Positions 47,871 to 56,465 of a DNA stretch of 64,000 nt are shown in pieces. Where the stretch lies: assembly GCA_029246415.1 (NCBI GenBank), contig JAQWNF010000037.1, positions 1 through 64,000 of the forward strand, in the 5' to 3' direction. Made by a program: the position numbers and the translations under genes. The notes beneath the pieces were generated by a model. It did not search any database. It worked only from the letters and a program-made list of their open reading frames with translations, and had not been told where the DNA came from. Each line of letters opens with the position of its first letter. Position 1 is the first letter of the stretch. This DNA comes from Glaciecola sp. GTDB lineage: Bacteria; Pseudomonadota; Gammaproteobacteria; Enterobacterales; Alteromonadaceae.

Positions 47871-49595
47871 ATGCAAGTTTCATTATTAACACAACGTATT
47901 CGTCTTGCTTGTCTCAGTGCAGCAATGCTCGGGTTAATGGGCTGTACGGCAACATCACCATCGAATTCAGTATCAACTGCAACGCCGGACAACACCAGTT
48001 ATTCGACAACGTTTCCTGAATTGTACGGAACCAAGGAAGCCTTTGCTAAAGAAGCCATGTACTTTGTCGTTACCGATCGCTACGTCGATGGCGATCCGAC
48101 TAATAATCAAGTCAATCAAGGTGGGGATTACCCAACATTTAATTTAGAGTTAGTAGGCGAAAACGGCGCAACGGCGAATGTTGGTTACATGGGAGGAGAC
48201 TTCCAAGGGGTACTAAACAATATTGATTATATTACGGATATGGGCTTTAGTGCGATTTGGTTGACACCGGTATTAGACAACCCTGATCAAGCCTTTGCCG
48301 GCGGCGAAGTGATTGAATATGGTGGCGCGTTTAAAGATGGCGGTAAAACGGGATATCATGGCTATTGGGCGACTAATTTTTATAAAGAAGACGAACACCT
48401 CATTTCCCCTGGGTTAGATTATCGCGCTTTCACACAAGCATTAGCGAAACATGATGTTAAAGCGGTACTTGATATCGTCGCAAACCATGGTTCGCCCTCA
48501 TTTACGATGCCGATTGATCAACCTGGTTTTGGTGAGTTGTACGATGCACAAGGTACATTGGTTGCCGATCATCAAAACTTAGCAACCGAAGCATTATCGA
48601 GTGATAACCCGCTGCATGGATTTTTTCATCAATACCCTGACATCATGCAATTATCCAACTTGGACGAGACCAATCCTGCGGTGCAAGACTATTTGATCAA
48701 CAGCTATTTATATTGGATTGAACAGGGCGCGAGTGCATTTAGAATCGATACGATTAAACATGTGCCGCACCGTTTTTGGAAAATTATGGCTGATCGAATC
48801 AGAGAACAGCATCCAGACTTTTTTATGTTCGCTGAAAGCTATGACTACAATGCTAATTTTATCGCACAGCATACATTACCTAAAAACGGTCAAATCAGCG
48901 TGTTAGATTTCCCTGGACAACAAGCAATTACACAAGTGTTTGAAGATCCAGAAAGTGATTTTGCTCAGTTGAACGATTATTTGCATCTAACACATGGGCC
49001 TTATCATAACGTATATGACTTAACGACCTTTTACGATAACCATGATATGCGACGTATGAATGCATCCGATGAAGGCTTTATTGATGCCCATAACTGGTTG
49101 TTTACAACACGTGGTATCCCTGTGATTTATCAAGGCTCCGAGTTTGGTTTTATGCGTGGTACTGCTGAGCATGCTGGTAATCGCAATTTTATTGGTCAGG
49201 AAACGATAATGCAAAATGCTAACCATCCCATCCGTGAAGGGTTAATTGAAATTGCCAACATCCGCAAGCAATTACCTACCTTGCAACAAGGCTTACAAAT
49301 TACGCATGAGCTAAAAGGGGATAAGGCGAGTTTCTATCGTGTGATACAAACGGCTGAAACACAACAAATTGCACTGGTACTGTTAAATAAGAGTAATCAG
49401 GTACAACCTTTTGTGATTGATGAAATGGTTCAAGCTGGGTCATGGGAAGAGCAATTATCCGGCGCAACGTTAAAGGTGAAGGACGAGATCAGAACGCAAG
49501 TTGAGCCGCATGGTGTGCAGGTATGGGTATTGAATGAGTCTGTCACGCAGCCTGAACTATTACAAGCTGCACAACACGCAATGCAATATAAGTAA
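47871..49595 (+). CDS. GH13 alpha-amylase family lipoprotein
   Basis: A 574-aa lipid-anchored glycoside hydrolase. Lipobox MLGLMGC about residues 19-25. The GH13 regions are DIVANHGSPSF, nucleophile Asp in AFRIDTIKH, acid-base Glu in MFAESYDYN and Asp in TFYDNHDMRRM. It probably acts in the periplasm or on the cell surface on starch or maltodextrin, complementing the soluble GH13 upstream. AAGGAACG is the ribosome-binding site. Last gene of the trio; it ends one base before the LacI-type gene (convergent). Confidence 0.93.
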   Translation: MQVSLLTQRIRLACLSAAMLGLMGCTATSPSNSVSTATPDNTSYSTTFPELYGTKEAFAKEAMYFVVTDRYVDGDPTNNQVNQGGDYPTFNLELVGENGATANVGYMGGDFQGVLNNIDYITDMGFSAIWLTPVLDNPDQAFAGGEVIEYGGAFKDGGKTGYHGYWATNFYKEDEHLISPGLDYRAFTQALAKHDVKAVLDIVANHGSPSFTMPIDQPGFGELYDAQGTLVADHQNLATEALSSDNPLHGFFHQYPDIMQLSNLDETNPAVQDYLINSYLYWIEQGASAFRIDTIKHVPHRFWKIMADRIREQHPDFFMFAESYDYNANFIAQHTLPKNGQISVLDFPGQQAITQVFEDPESDFAQLNDYLHLTHGPYHNVYDLTTFYDNHDMRRMNASDEGFIDAHNWLFTTRGIPVIYQGSEFGFMRGTAEHAGNRNFIGQETIMQNANHPIREGLIEIANIRKQLPTLQQGLQITHELKGDKASFYRVIQTAETQQIALVLLNKSNQVQPFVIDEMVQAGSWEEQLSGATLKVKDEIRTQVEPHGVQVWVLNESVTQPELLQAAQHAMQYK

Positions 49596-49596
49596 C

Positions 49597-50613
49597 TTAA
49601 GAGCTTTTTCTGATCACTAAATCCGCAGGCATTAGTTGGTCAGAAACATGTTCACCATTAATCAATTTCAGTAAGTTTGCCACTAACAATTCACCTGCTA
49701 ATTTGGTGTTTTGTTTTACCGTCGTCAGTGCCGGAGTGGTAAACGCGCTGATCGGTATATCATCATATCCCACTACTGCAATATCATTCGGGCAGTCTAA
49801 TTTTTTATCACGCATAGCACGTAATACCCCGGTTGCGATCAAATCACTCGCACAGACAATCGCGTCAGGGATAATTTGCTCTTCGAACAACATGCTAGCG
49901 GCATCATGACCAGCTTCTTCGGTAAAGATAGCATCAAATTGTCCCATGAACTGGTCTGATAAATGGTGTTTGGATAGGGCGTCGATGTGCCCATTAAAAC
50001 GTGCCATAAATTCAGGCGCTTCCGAGCCTGCTTGTCCGACAAATGCAAAGCGCTTGCGACCTTGGGCAATTAAATGCTCAGTAACCATAAAACCACCTTG
50101 GTAGTTATTACTGCCAATGGAGATACCAGGGTGATTTGGATCATGTGCTCCCCAACGAACAAAATGGGTATTTTGTTGTTCGAGTTGTTCAATTTTTTGT
50201 TTGTAATCTAAATAATCACCGTAGCCCAATAAGATTAATCCATCGGCTTTATGGCTATCTTCAAATTCAGCGTGCCAATCATCTTGTAAATTTTGAAATG
50301 AAACGAGTAAGTCATAGTCAGCCGCCGAGCAAGCTTTGGTAATACTGCCTAGCATAGAAATGAAAAAGGGATTGATTTGAGAATCATCCGATGACGGATC
50401 TTCGAACAATAATAACGCAATAGTCGATGAGCGTTGTTTGCGCAAATTACTCGCATTTTTATCGACTTTGTAATTTAATTCTTTGGCAATTTGCTGCACA
50501 CGTAAGCGGGTTTCTTCATTGACTAATGTTGAGTTAGATAACGCCCTAGATACCGTAGATTGTGACACTCCAGCTAAATGGGCAATGTCAAACGAAGTTG
50601 ATTTGGCTTTCAT
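49597..50613 (-). CDS. LacI-family regulator of the maltodextrin locus
   Basis: A 338-aa LacI/GalR repressor. The N-terminal headpiece DIAHLAGVSQSTVSRALSNS (about residues 9-28) is canonical, followed by a hinge and a periplasmic-binding-protein-like effector domain (LILLGYGDYLD, AFVGQAGSEAPEF, VVGYDDIPIS). By position it should be the MalR-type regulator of the GH13/MFS genes and of itself; the effector is unknown. A 26-bp palindrome lies 60-85 bases upstream of its start. Confidence 0.92.
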   Translation of the reverse strand: MKAKSTSFDIAHLAGVSQSTVSRALSNSTLVNEETRLRVQQIAKELNYKVDKNASNLRKQRSSTIALLLFEDPSSDDSQINPFFISMLGSITKACSAADYDLLVSFQNLQDDWHAEFEDSHKADGLILLGYGDYLDYKQKIEQLEQQNTHFVRWGAHDPNHPGISIGSNNYQGGFMVTEHLIAQGRKRFAFVGQAGSEAPEFMARFNGHIDALSKHHLSDQFMGQFDAIFTEEAGHDAASMLFEEQIIPDAIVCASDLIATGVLRAMRDKKLDCPNDIAVVGYDDIPISAFTTPALTTVKQNTKLAGELLVANLLKLINGEHVSDQLMPADLVIRKSS

Positions 50614-50659
50614 AACCGATCCTCAATAGATGTCATTGGCATTCTTATTATGTACTCAG

Positions 50660-50671
50660 TTATACCATTGT
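50660..50671 (-). promoter_or_regulatory. Promoter of the LacI-type regulator gene, extended -10
   Basis: On the minus strand, ACAATGGTATAAC contains TGG-TATAAC, an extended -10 (-10 hexamer at 50665-50660). The -35 is weak, which extended -10 promoters tolerate. Together with the + strand copy it forms an 11-bp inverted repeat. Confidence 0.5.
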
Positions 50672-50672
50672 A

Positions 50673-50698
50673 TTGCATAAAATGAAATTTTTATGCAA
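50673..50698. promoter_or_regulatory. LacI-type operator: 10-bp perfect inverted repeat
   Basis: TTGCATAAAA (50673-50682), six bases TGAAAT, then TTTTATGCAA (50689-50698). It sits just upstream of the -10 of the leftward regulator gene, overlapping where its -35 would be, so it fits autoregulation. A 10-bp direct copy of TTGTATTGCA occurs at 50668-50677 and 50724-50733, and TGGATAAAA is repeated at 50703 and 50715 with a 12-bp period. Confidence 0.5.
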
Positions 50699-50741
50699 AG
50701 GATGGATAAAAGGGTGGATAAAATTGTATTGCAACGCCATG

Positions 50742-50754
50742 ACAATGGTATACT
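50742..50754 (+). promoter_or_regulatory. glnS promoter, extended -10
   Basis: ACAATGGTATACT carries an extended -10, TGG-TATACT (hexamer 50749-50754). TTGTAT (50724-50729) is a possible -35 with a long 19-bp spacer. The leader to glnS is about 60 nt. The element is the mirror image of the leftward promoter at 50660-50671. Confidence 0.5.
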
Positions 50755-50822
50755 TCAGCTGCTTTTGATATTTATTATTTTTACCCATTTTTTATCTATA
50801 CCAATTTTAGAGGAACGGTTGT

Positions 50823-52475
50823 ATGAGTGAAGAATTAGCTGCACGCCCAAGTAATTTTATTAGACAAATCATCGATAAAGATTTGCAGCAGGGTGCGCAT
50901 CAAACTATTCAGACACGTTTTCCGCCAGAGCCAAATGGATTTTTACATATTGGCCATGCGAAATCGATTTGCTTGAATTTTGGTATAGCTCAAGATTATA
51001 ACGGTACCTGTAACTTACGTTTTGATGATACTAACCCTGAAAAAGAAGACATCGATTATGTTAACGCGATTATGGATGATGTCTCTTGGTTAGGTTTTGA
51101 TTGGAATGGTGAAGTACGTTATTCGTCAAATTACTTTGAACAGCTACATGGTTTTGCCGTTGAACTAATTGAAAAAGGCTTGGCGTACGTAGATTTTTCC
51201 GATCAAGAAACGATGAGAACAATGCGCGGCACATTGACCCAGCCTGGTACTAACAGTCCATATCGCGATACATCGATAGCTGAAAACTTAGCGTTGTTTG
51301 CTAAAATGCGCACTGGTGAGTACAAAGACGGCGAGTGTTGTCTACGTGCCAAAATCGATATGACGTCAAGTTTCATGTGCATGCGTGATCCTGTGTTATA
51401 TCGTGTGCGTTTTGCGCATCATCATCAAACCGGTGATGCTTGGTGTATTTACCCCATGTATGATTTTACGCATTGTATTTCAGATGCGATTGAAAACATT
51501 ACGCATTCATTATGTACTCTAGAGTTTCAAGATAACCGTCGTTTATACGATTGGGTTTTAGCCAATATTACAATTGCGGTCACCCCACATCAATATGAGT
51601 TTTCGCGTTTAAACCTCGAATATACCGTGTTATCTAAACGTAAGTTGATTGATTTAGTTACAGGTAAGCATGTCAGTGGCTGGAGTGATCCTCGAATGCC
51701 TACGATTGCTGGATTACGTCGCCGTGGTTATACCGCTGCCTCAATTCGTGAATTCTGTGCTCGTATTGGCGTGACGAAAATGGATAACTTGGTTGAAATG
51801 AGTATGCTTGAGTCGGCCATTCGTGACGATCTTAATGTCAATGCGCCACGTGCAATGGCAGTGTTAGATCCTATAAAAGTGGTCATCGAAAACTACCCTG
51901 AAGATCAAGTAGAAATCTTAAATGCTCCTAATCATCCAACTGATGAGAGTATGGGTACTCGTGAGGTACCATTTACGCGTGAGATATATATTGAAGCTGA
52001 AGATTTCCGCGAAGCAGCCAATAAAAAATTCAAGCGCTTAGTCATCGACAAAGAAGTGCGTTTACGCAACGCATATTTCATCAAAGCGAATCGTTTTGAC
52101 CAAGATGCTGATGGCAATGTCACGACAGTTTATTGTACTTATGATCCAGATACCTTGGGTAAAGATCCTGCCGATGGTCGAAAAGCTAAAGGCGTGATCC
52201 ATTGGGTGAGTGCAACACAGGGTGTGCCTGCGGAAATTCGGTTATACGACCGTTTGTTTAATGTGCCAAATCCAGCCGCTGAAGACGATTATTTGCAAGT
52301 ACTCAACCCAGATAGTTTGATCATCAAACAAGGTGTTGTAGAACCAAGCCTTGCAAGCCTTGAAGTAGGCAAGGGTGTTCAGTTTGAGCGTACTGGTTAT
52401 TTTTGTCGCGACAGTGAAGCAGAAAACTTGACGTTTAACCGCACTGTAGGTCTACGTGACACTTGGACTGGTTAA
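50823..52475 (+). CDS. glnS: Glutaminyl-tRNA synthetase
   Basis: Charges tRNA-Gln. The 550 aa are typical of bacterial GlnRS, a class I enzyme. The HIGH motif is in [15 protein letters not shown] and the KMSKS-equivalent is [23 protein letters not shown] and FEFSRLN-type contacts ([14 protein letters not shown]) are conserved. The C-terminal beta-barrels recognise the anticodon. AGAGGAACGG precedes the ATG. Single gene with its own terminator. Confidence 0.98.
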   Translation: MSEELAARPSNFIRQIIDKDLQQGAHQTIQTRFPPEPNGFLHIGHAKSICLNFGIAQDYNGTCNLRFDDTNPEKEDIDYVNAIMDDVSWLGFDWNGEVRYSSNYFEQLHGFAVELIEKGLAYVDFSDQETMRTMRGTLTQPGTNSPYRDTSIAENLALFAKMRTGEYKDGECCLRAKIDMTSSFMCMRDPVLYRVRFAHHHQTGDAWCIYPMYDFTHCISDAIENITHSLCTLEFQDNRRLYDWVLANITIAVTPHQYEFSRLNLEYTVLSKRKLIDLVTGKHVSGWSDPRMPTIAGLRRRGYTAASIREFCARIGVTKMDNLVEMSMLESAIRDDLNVNAPRAMAVLDPIKVVIENYPEDQVEILNAPNHPTDESMGTREVPFTREIYIEAEDFREAANKKFKRLVIDKEVRLRNAYFIKANRFDQDADGNVTTVYCTYDPDTLGKDPADGRKAKGVIHWVSATQGVPAEIRLYDRLFNVPNPAAEDDYLQVLNPDSLIIKQGVVEPSLASLEVGKGVQFERTGYFCRDSEAENLTFNRTVGLRDTWTG

Positions 52476-52497
52476 CTATTAATCAAAACCAAGAAGA

Positions 52498-52523
52498 AGC
52501 CCTATTTATGTAGGGCTTTTTTA
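52498..52523 (+). terminator. Rho-independent terminator after glnS
   Basis: An eight-bp stem AAGCCCTA (52498-52505) with TAGGGCTT (52512-52519), a six-base loop, and a T tract to 52523. It lies 22 bases after the glnS stop and prevents read-through into convergent yciK. Confidence 0.85.
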
Positions 52524-52566
52524 TGTCTGATGGATTACTTTAATATAATAGCGTAAAAGTAGTTAC

Positions 52567-53316
52567 CTATTTAGGCTGACAATCCAGTGATTGACCATTA
52601 ACGGTAATAGCTTGATCACTCATCAGATAAAGATAAATAGGCATAATATCTAGCGGTGTTTTGAGTTGCTGTGGGTCTTCAGCTGGAAATGCTTTACCGC
52701 GCATATTAGTGCGAGTTGCACCAGGATTAATACAGTTAACTCGGATATGGCTGTTGGCATATTCACTCGCCATAACCTGCATCATTCCTTCGGTGGCAAA
52801 TTTAGAAATGGAATACGTTCCCCAAAACGCGCGACCTTCGCGACCTACAGAGGAGGTAGTGAAGATGATACTGCCATGTTCAGACTTTTGTAATGCAGGT
52901 AAGACACCTTGAGTCATCAAAAATTGCGCTGTAACATTTACTTGCATCACGTCGTTAAATTCAGTGCTAGTGATTTGATTGAACGGGCACAAGTGACCTA
53001 ATATACTAGCATTGTGTAATATTCCGTCAAGACGGCCATATTGGTCAATTAGCATAGCACCCATATCAGCGTAATGCTTTTCGGTAGCGCCTTGCATATC
53101 CAGTGGAATGATCCCAGGTTCAATATAACCTGCAGCGACAATCTCATCATAAACCGCTTCTAGTTTTTTAACGGTTTTACCTAACAAAATGACTTCAGCA
53201 CCATGCTCAGCAAATGACAATGCGGCTTGACGACCAATACCATCACCTGCACCTGTGATTAAAATAACTTTATTTTGGAGTTCCGTTTTAGATGGTGAAA
53301 ATAAGTGTGCTTGCAA
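52567..53316 (-). CDS. yciK: YciK-family short-chain dehydrogenase
   Basis: A 249-aa cytoplasmic SDR oxidoreductase. It has the Rossmann motif LITGAGDGIGRQAALSFAEHGA, HNASILGHLCPFNQI, the catalytic Ser in TTSSVGREGRAFWG and Tyr/Lys in TYSISKFATEGMMQV. NCINPGATRTNMR and AFPAEDPQQLKTPLDIMP are close to E. coli YciK, whose substrate is not known to me. Single gene, convergent with glnS. Confidence 0.92.
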   Translation of the reverse strand: MQAHLFSPSKTELQNKVILITGAGDGIGRQAALSFAEHGAEVILLGKTVKKLEAVYDEIVAAGYIEPGIIPLDMQGATEKHYADMGAMLIDQYGRLDGILHNASILGHLCPFNQITSTEFNDVMQVNVTAQFLMTQGVLPALQKSEHGSIIFTTSSVGREGRAFWGTYSISKFATEGMMQVMASEYANSHIRVNCINPGATRTNMRGKAFPAEDPQQLKTPLDIMPIYLYLMSDQAITVNGQSLDCQPK

Positions 53317-53687
53317 AATGAAAACCTTTTAACGATAAAAACTTTGAATGAAATATATAACTGAGTATTGTACCTAAAAATATCCCTATCGCATAATTGT
53401 TAAGCAAAGTTGAGACTTGGATACAGAATAAGTACTTTCAACTACCTAATTTTATTGGTTTTTACGCTGTGATCCTAAAAAGTCGTTACAAAACATTAAC
53501 AAAGTTTTGCAAATTGACATCAAAGGCAATAGACTTGTGATATGTTTAACTGGTCTAAGCACTTACTTGGCTAATAATAGTGTTTATTTATTAGCAATTG
53601 TGCGCACAAGTTTAATTTCAACGATAGGGTGTATCCGTGTCGTTATAATAGAAAAATAACAACAAATATGAATCTTAGGGAGATACA
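53317..53687. other. Gene-free 371-bp region between yciK and the lipase gene
   Basis: No reading frame, tRNA or strong hairpin is visible. A perfect -35-like TTGACA lies at 53514-53519, with only a poor -10 (GTGATA or TGATAT at about 53537-53543). If used, the lipase message would have a leader of about 140 nt. AGGGAGATACA just before 53688 is the ribosome-binding site. The length suggests upstream regulation of the lipase gene. Confidence 0.4.
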
Positions 53688-56291
53688 ATGAAAAAATTGT
53701 TAATCAGCACCAGCGTTGCTTCGGCTCTAGCCCTTGTTGGCTGTGGTGGCGAAACTATGAGCGATTTACAAGCCGACATTCCACAACAAAAACCATTGTC
53801 ACGTGTATTATTTGATCCTGCAGCAGGTAACCTCAACATCCCTAACGATTTATTAATGTTACCGGGTGATGATGGTTTTTTCGATTACACACTCAATATA
53901 CCTGTTGCCGATACAACAGATTTTACTGATCCACAAAACGCCTTAAATGTCCTTGATGGTTGGTCGGTATCACAGCCATTCGTTATTGATGTAGAAACAC
54001 CTGCTGGGGTTAGCCTTGATGCAAGCTCATTATCAGCAGGTGTGTCTTTATATGAGGCGACGTTAGGTTTAAATCAAGCCGACCCAGACTGTGCTGCAAT
54101 TGCAGTGCCTTCGGCTGGGTGTAAAGTTGGCGACAAATTAACATTTGGTGTCGATTATGTCGTGTCATTAGCCGATGATAATACAATTGCTTTTGTGCCT
54201 TTACAGCCACTTAAGCCAAGTCAAGGTTACATCTTAGTGGTAACTGATGCCTTAAAAGATTCAACAGGGCGTTCGGTACAAGGCTCAACGACTTGGGGAT
54301 TAGTTAACCAAGATCCTGCGACTGCACCATTAGGGTCAGAGTCACAATTATCCCTACAAGGTTTGATTAATAGTATTGTTGTGTCTTTGAGTCAAGTCGG
54401 TCTTGCTCGTGAAAATATTACTTATGCTGCATCCTTTACCACTCAATCTACCACTGTTGTGTTAGAAACAGTCAAAAAAGTGATGGTCGGTGAGTTTGCA
54501 CAGCGTGCTGCACTTGTCGACCCAACTGCTGCGGCTGCACTACCTGCAATTACGGTAGTCGATGCGCCAGATGCGCCTAATGCAATGGAAGCATTGGGTT
54601 TAGTCTCGGCGGAAGCGGTTACTGGTGCGGTTCAATTTGGTATTTCACAGTTACCTGCAGAGGCTGCTGCATTAGCACCGGCGATTCAAGCAGCTGACTT
54701 CAGTGCCATGACAACTTGTGGTGGCTTATTAACTGCTGCGGCGGGTGGTTTTGGTAATGCGATTCCACAAGTAAACGATTTTGCTGCAAATGTTGCTAGC
54801 GGTGTGTTAGCTGAAGCCGGTCCATTCTGCGCAGCTAAACATGTCCGTGGTTCGATTTCTTTACCGCATTTCTTAGCTATTCCTCGCGCTGATAACCCAA
54901 CGGCTCCAGTGACTGAGTTTATGACGGCAGCTTGTGATAGTGGTATTGTATTAGCTGGTTTTGCAGCTTTACCTGCAGCGGCTCAAGCAACCTATTCTAG
55001 TGGTCCAAATGATGCAACTTGCTCGGCTGTTGGTTTACGTGATTTACGTGATGCCGATGGAAATACCTTAGACCGCGATCGTAATGTCACCCGTTATAGC
55101 CCAATTCCTCAGATGAAAGGCGGTAACGAAGGTTATATGACATTAGATGTACAAATCACGGTACCAGATCCAATGGTGATTGCTGCTCTGGGCCAGCCAG
55201 GTATGACAATGCCTGATTCAGGTTGGCCTGTTGCGATCCTATATCATGGGATCACACGTCAAAAAGAAGATATGTTAGCGATTACCGCTGCATTATCATT
55301 TGCAGGTATTGCAACAGTAGCGATTGATCATCCATTACATGGCTCTCGTGGATATGACTTAGATGGTGATGGCAATGATGAAATCAATGCAACCACGGTT
55401 TCAGCTACACATTACATGAACCTACAAACATTACCTACAGCTAAAGCTAATTTAACTCAGTCAGTATCTGACTTGTTAGGCTTGCGCTTAGGCCTTAATG
55501 CGGTCATTGACACTTCAAGTGGCAGTGTTGCGATGCTTGATGCGACAAACGTTTCCGTTATGGGTGTGTCTTTAGGTGGTATTGCTGGGGGGAACTTTGC
55601 AGCAGTAGCGAATACATCGATGGGCGGTGATTTGGCTGCATTAGACGGTCTGTTTAGTGTTGCAGCTGCTTCACTAGAATCTCCTGGGGCCGGAACAGCA
55701 CAATTTTTACTAGAATCACCCAGTTTTGGTCCGTTGATTAAGAGCTTATTGTTGTCTCAAGCGAGTCCTGATTTTGCAGCATTGGTTGCTGGTACTTATC
55801 CAGCTGGTGCAACTGAAGCGCAAACTTCTGCTTTAGTACAACCTTTCTTAGATGCGTTATCAGATGCACAGTTAGCTTCAGTTAATGCAACCTTTAATCA
55901 ATTTGCTTTTGCGGCGCAAACCTCGTTAGATGGAGCTGATCCAATCAGTTACGTAAAAACACTAGGCATGAATACACCGACACATGTTATGACAGTTGTG
56001 GGTGATGGCGGCACAAACTTACCGGATCAAGTTATTCCAGTAACGACTTCTGCACCTTTAGCGGGTCAAGATGCGTATATTGAACAAGCTGGCTTAATGC
56101 AGGTTTCTGCATCTGCGCAATCTACCGAACCTATGTCTGGTTATGTATTGTTTAACGAAGGTGCTCATGGTTCTTCACTGAGTCCTGAATCAAGTGCTGC
56201 AGTTACACTAGAAATGCAAACTCAGTCTGCTGCGTTTATTGCTTCAGGTGGTCGTGTTCTTCCAATTACCAACACTACGGTGGTAGACTAG
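53688..56291 (+). CDS. VolA/Pla-1-type lipase lipoprotein
   Basis: An 867-aa predicted lipoprotein: signal peptide with lipobox ALVGC (Cys19). The N-terminal half has the virulence-factor-lipase-type region (SRVLFDPAAGNLNIPNDLLM, KPSQGYILVVTDALKDSTG). The C-terminal half is an alpha/beta hydrolase: oxyanion region ILYHGITRQKEDM, nucleophile Ser628 in VMGVSLGGIAGG, and a late His in GAHGSSLSPES. VolA of Vibrio cholerae is a surface-exposed lipase that releases fatty acids from lysophospholipid; Pla-1 is its Aeromonas relative. Here the substrate is inferred to be a lipid. It is a single gene with its own terminator. Confidence 0.87.
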   Translation: MKKLLISTSVASALALVGCGGETMSDLQADIPQQKPLSRVLFDPAAGNLNIPNDLLMLPGDDGFFDYTLNIPVADTTDFTDPQNALNVLDGWSVSQPFVIDVETPAGVSLDASSLSAGVSLYEATLGLNQADPDCAAIAVPSAGCKVGDKLTFGVDYVVSLADDNTIAFVPLQPLKPSQGYILVVTDALKDSTGRSVQGSTTWGLVNQDPATAPLGSESQLSLQGLINSIVVSLSQVGLARENITYAASFTTQSTTVVLETVKKVMVGEFAQRAALVDPTAAAALPAITVVDAPDAPNAMEALGLVSAEAVTGAVQFGISQLPAEAAALAPAIQAADFSAMTTCGGLLTAAAGGFGNAIPQVNDFAANVASGVLAEAGPFCAAKHVRGSISLPHFLAIPRADNPTAPVTEFMTAACDSGIVLAGFAALPAAAQATYSSGPNDATCSAVGLRDLRDADGNTLDRDRNVTRYSPIPQMKGGNEGYMTLDVQITVPDPMVIAALGQPGMTMPDSGWPVAILYHGITRQKEDMLAITAALSFAGIATVAIDHPLHGSRGYDLDGDGNDEINATTVSATHYMNLQTLPTAKANLTQSVSDLLGLRLGLNAVIDTSSGSVAMLDATNVSVMGVSLGGIAGGNFAAVANTSMGGDLAALDGLFSVAAASLESPGAGTAQFLLESPSFGPLIKSLLLSQASPDFAALVAGTYPAGATEAQTSALVQPFLDALSDAQLASVNATFNQFAFAAQTSLDGADPISYVKTLGMNTPTHVMTVVGDGGTNLPDQVIPVTTSAPLAGQDAYIEQAGLMQVSASAQSTEPMSGYVLFNEGAHGSSLSPESSAAVTLEMQTQSAAFIASGGRVLPITNTTVVD

Positions 56292-56367
56292 GTATTGCTG
56301 AAGTAATCGTGCTTATTAAGGCATAAATGACTAAGTAGTTTCTTAACATTTAAAAAATATAAAGTGT

Positions 56368-56400
56368 AAAGACCTGTTATCCGTATAACAGGTCTTTTTT
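56368..56400 (+). terminator. Rho-independent terminator after the lipase gene
   Basis: A perfect 13-bp stem, AAAGACCTGTTAT (56368-56380) with ATAACAGGTCTTT (56385-56397), a four-base loop CCGT and a T tract. One of the strongest terminators in the window; it makes the following acylase gene a separate unit. Confidence 0.92.
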
Positions 56401-56465
56401 GTTAATGATTTGTAAATTAGTCGGGTGTCTAGTAAGTTAAATACTCTAATAAAGGAGTATTAATT

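Noticed and set aside
53514-53543. TTGACA with a -10-like hexamer as a firm lipase promoter
   Set aside because: The -35 is perfect, but no -10 at 16-18 bp matches more than about half the consensus. Kept only as a note in the intergenic entry.
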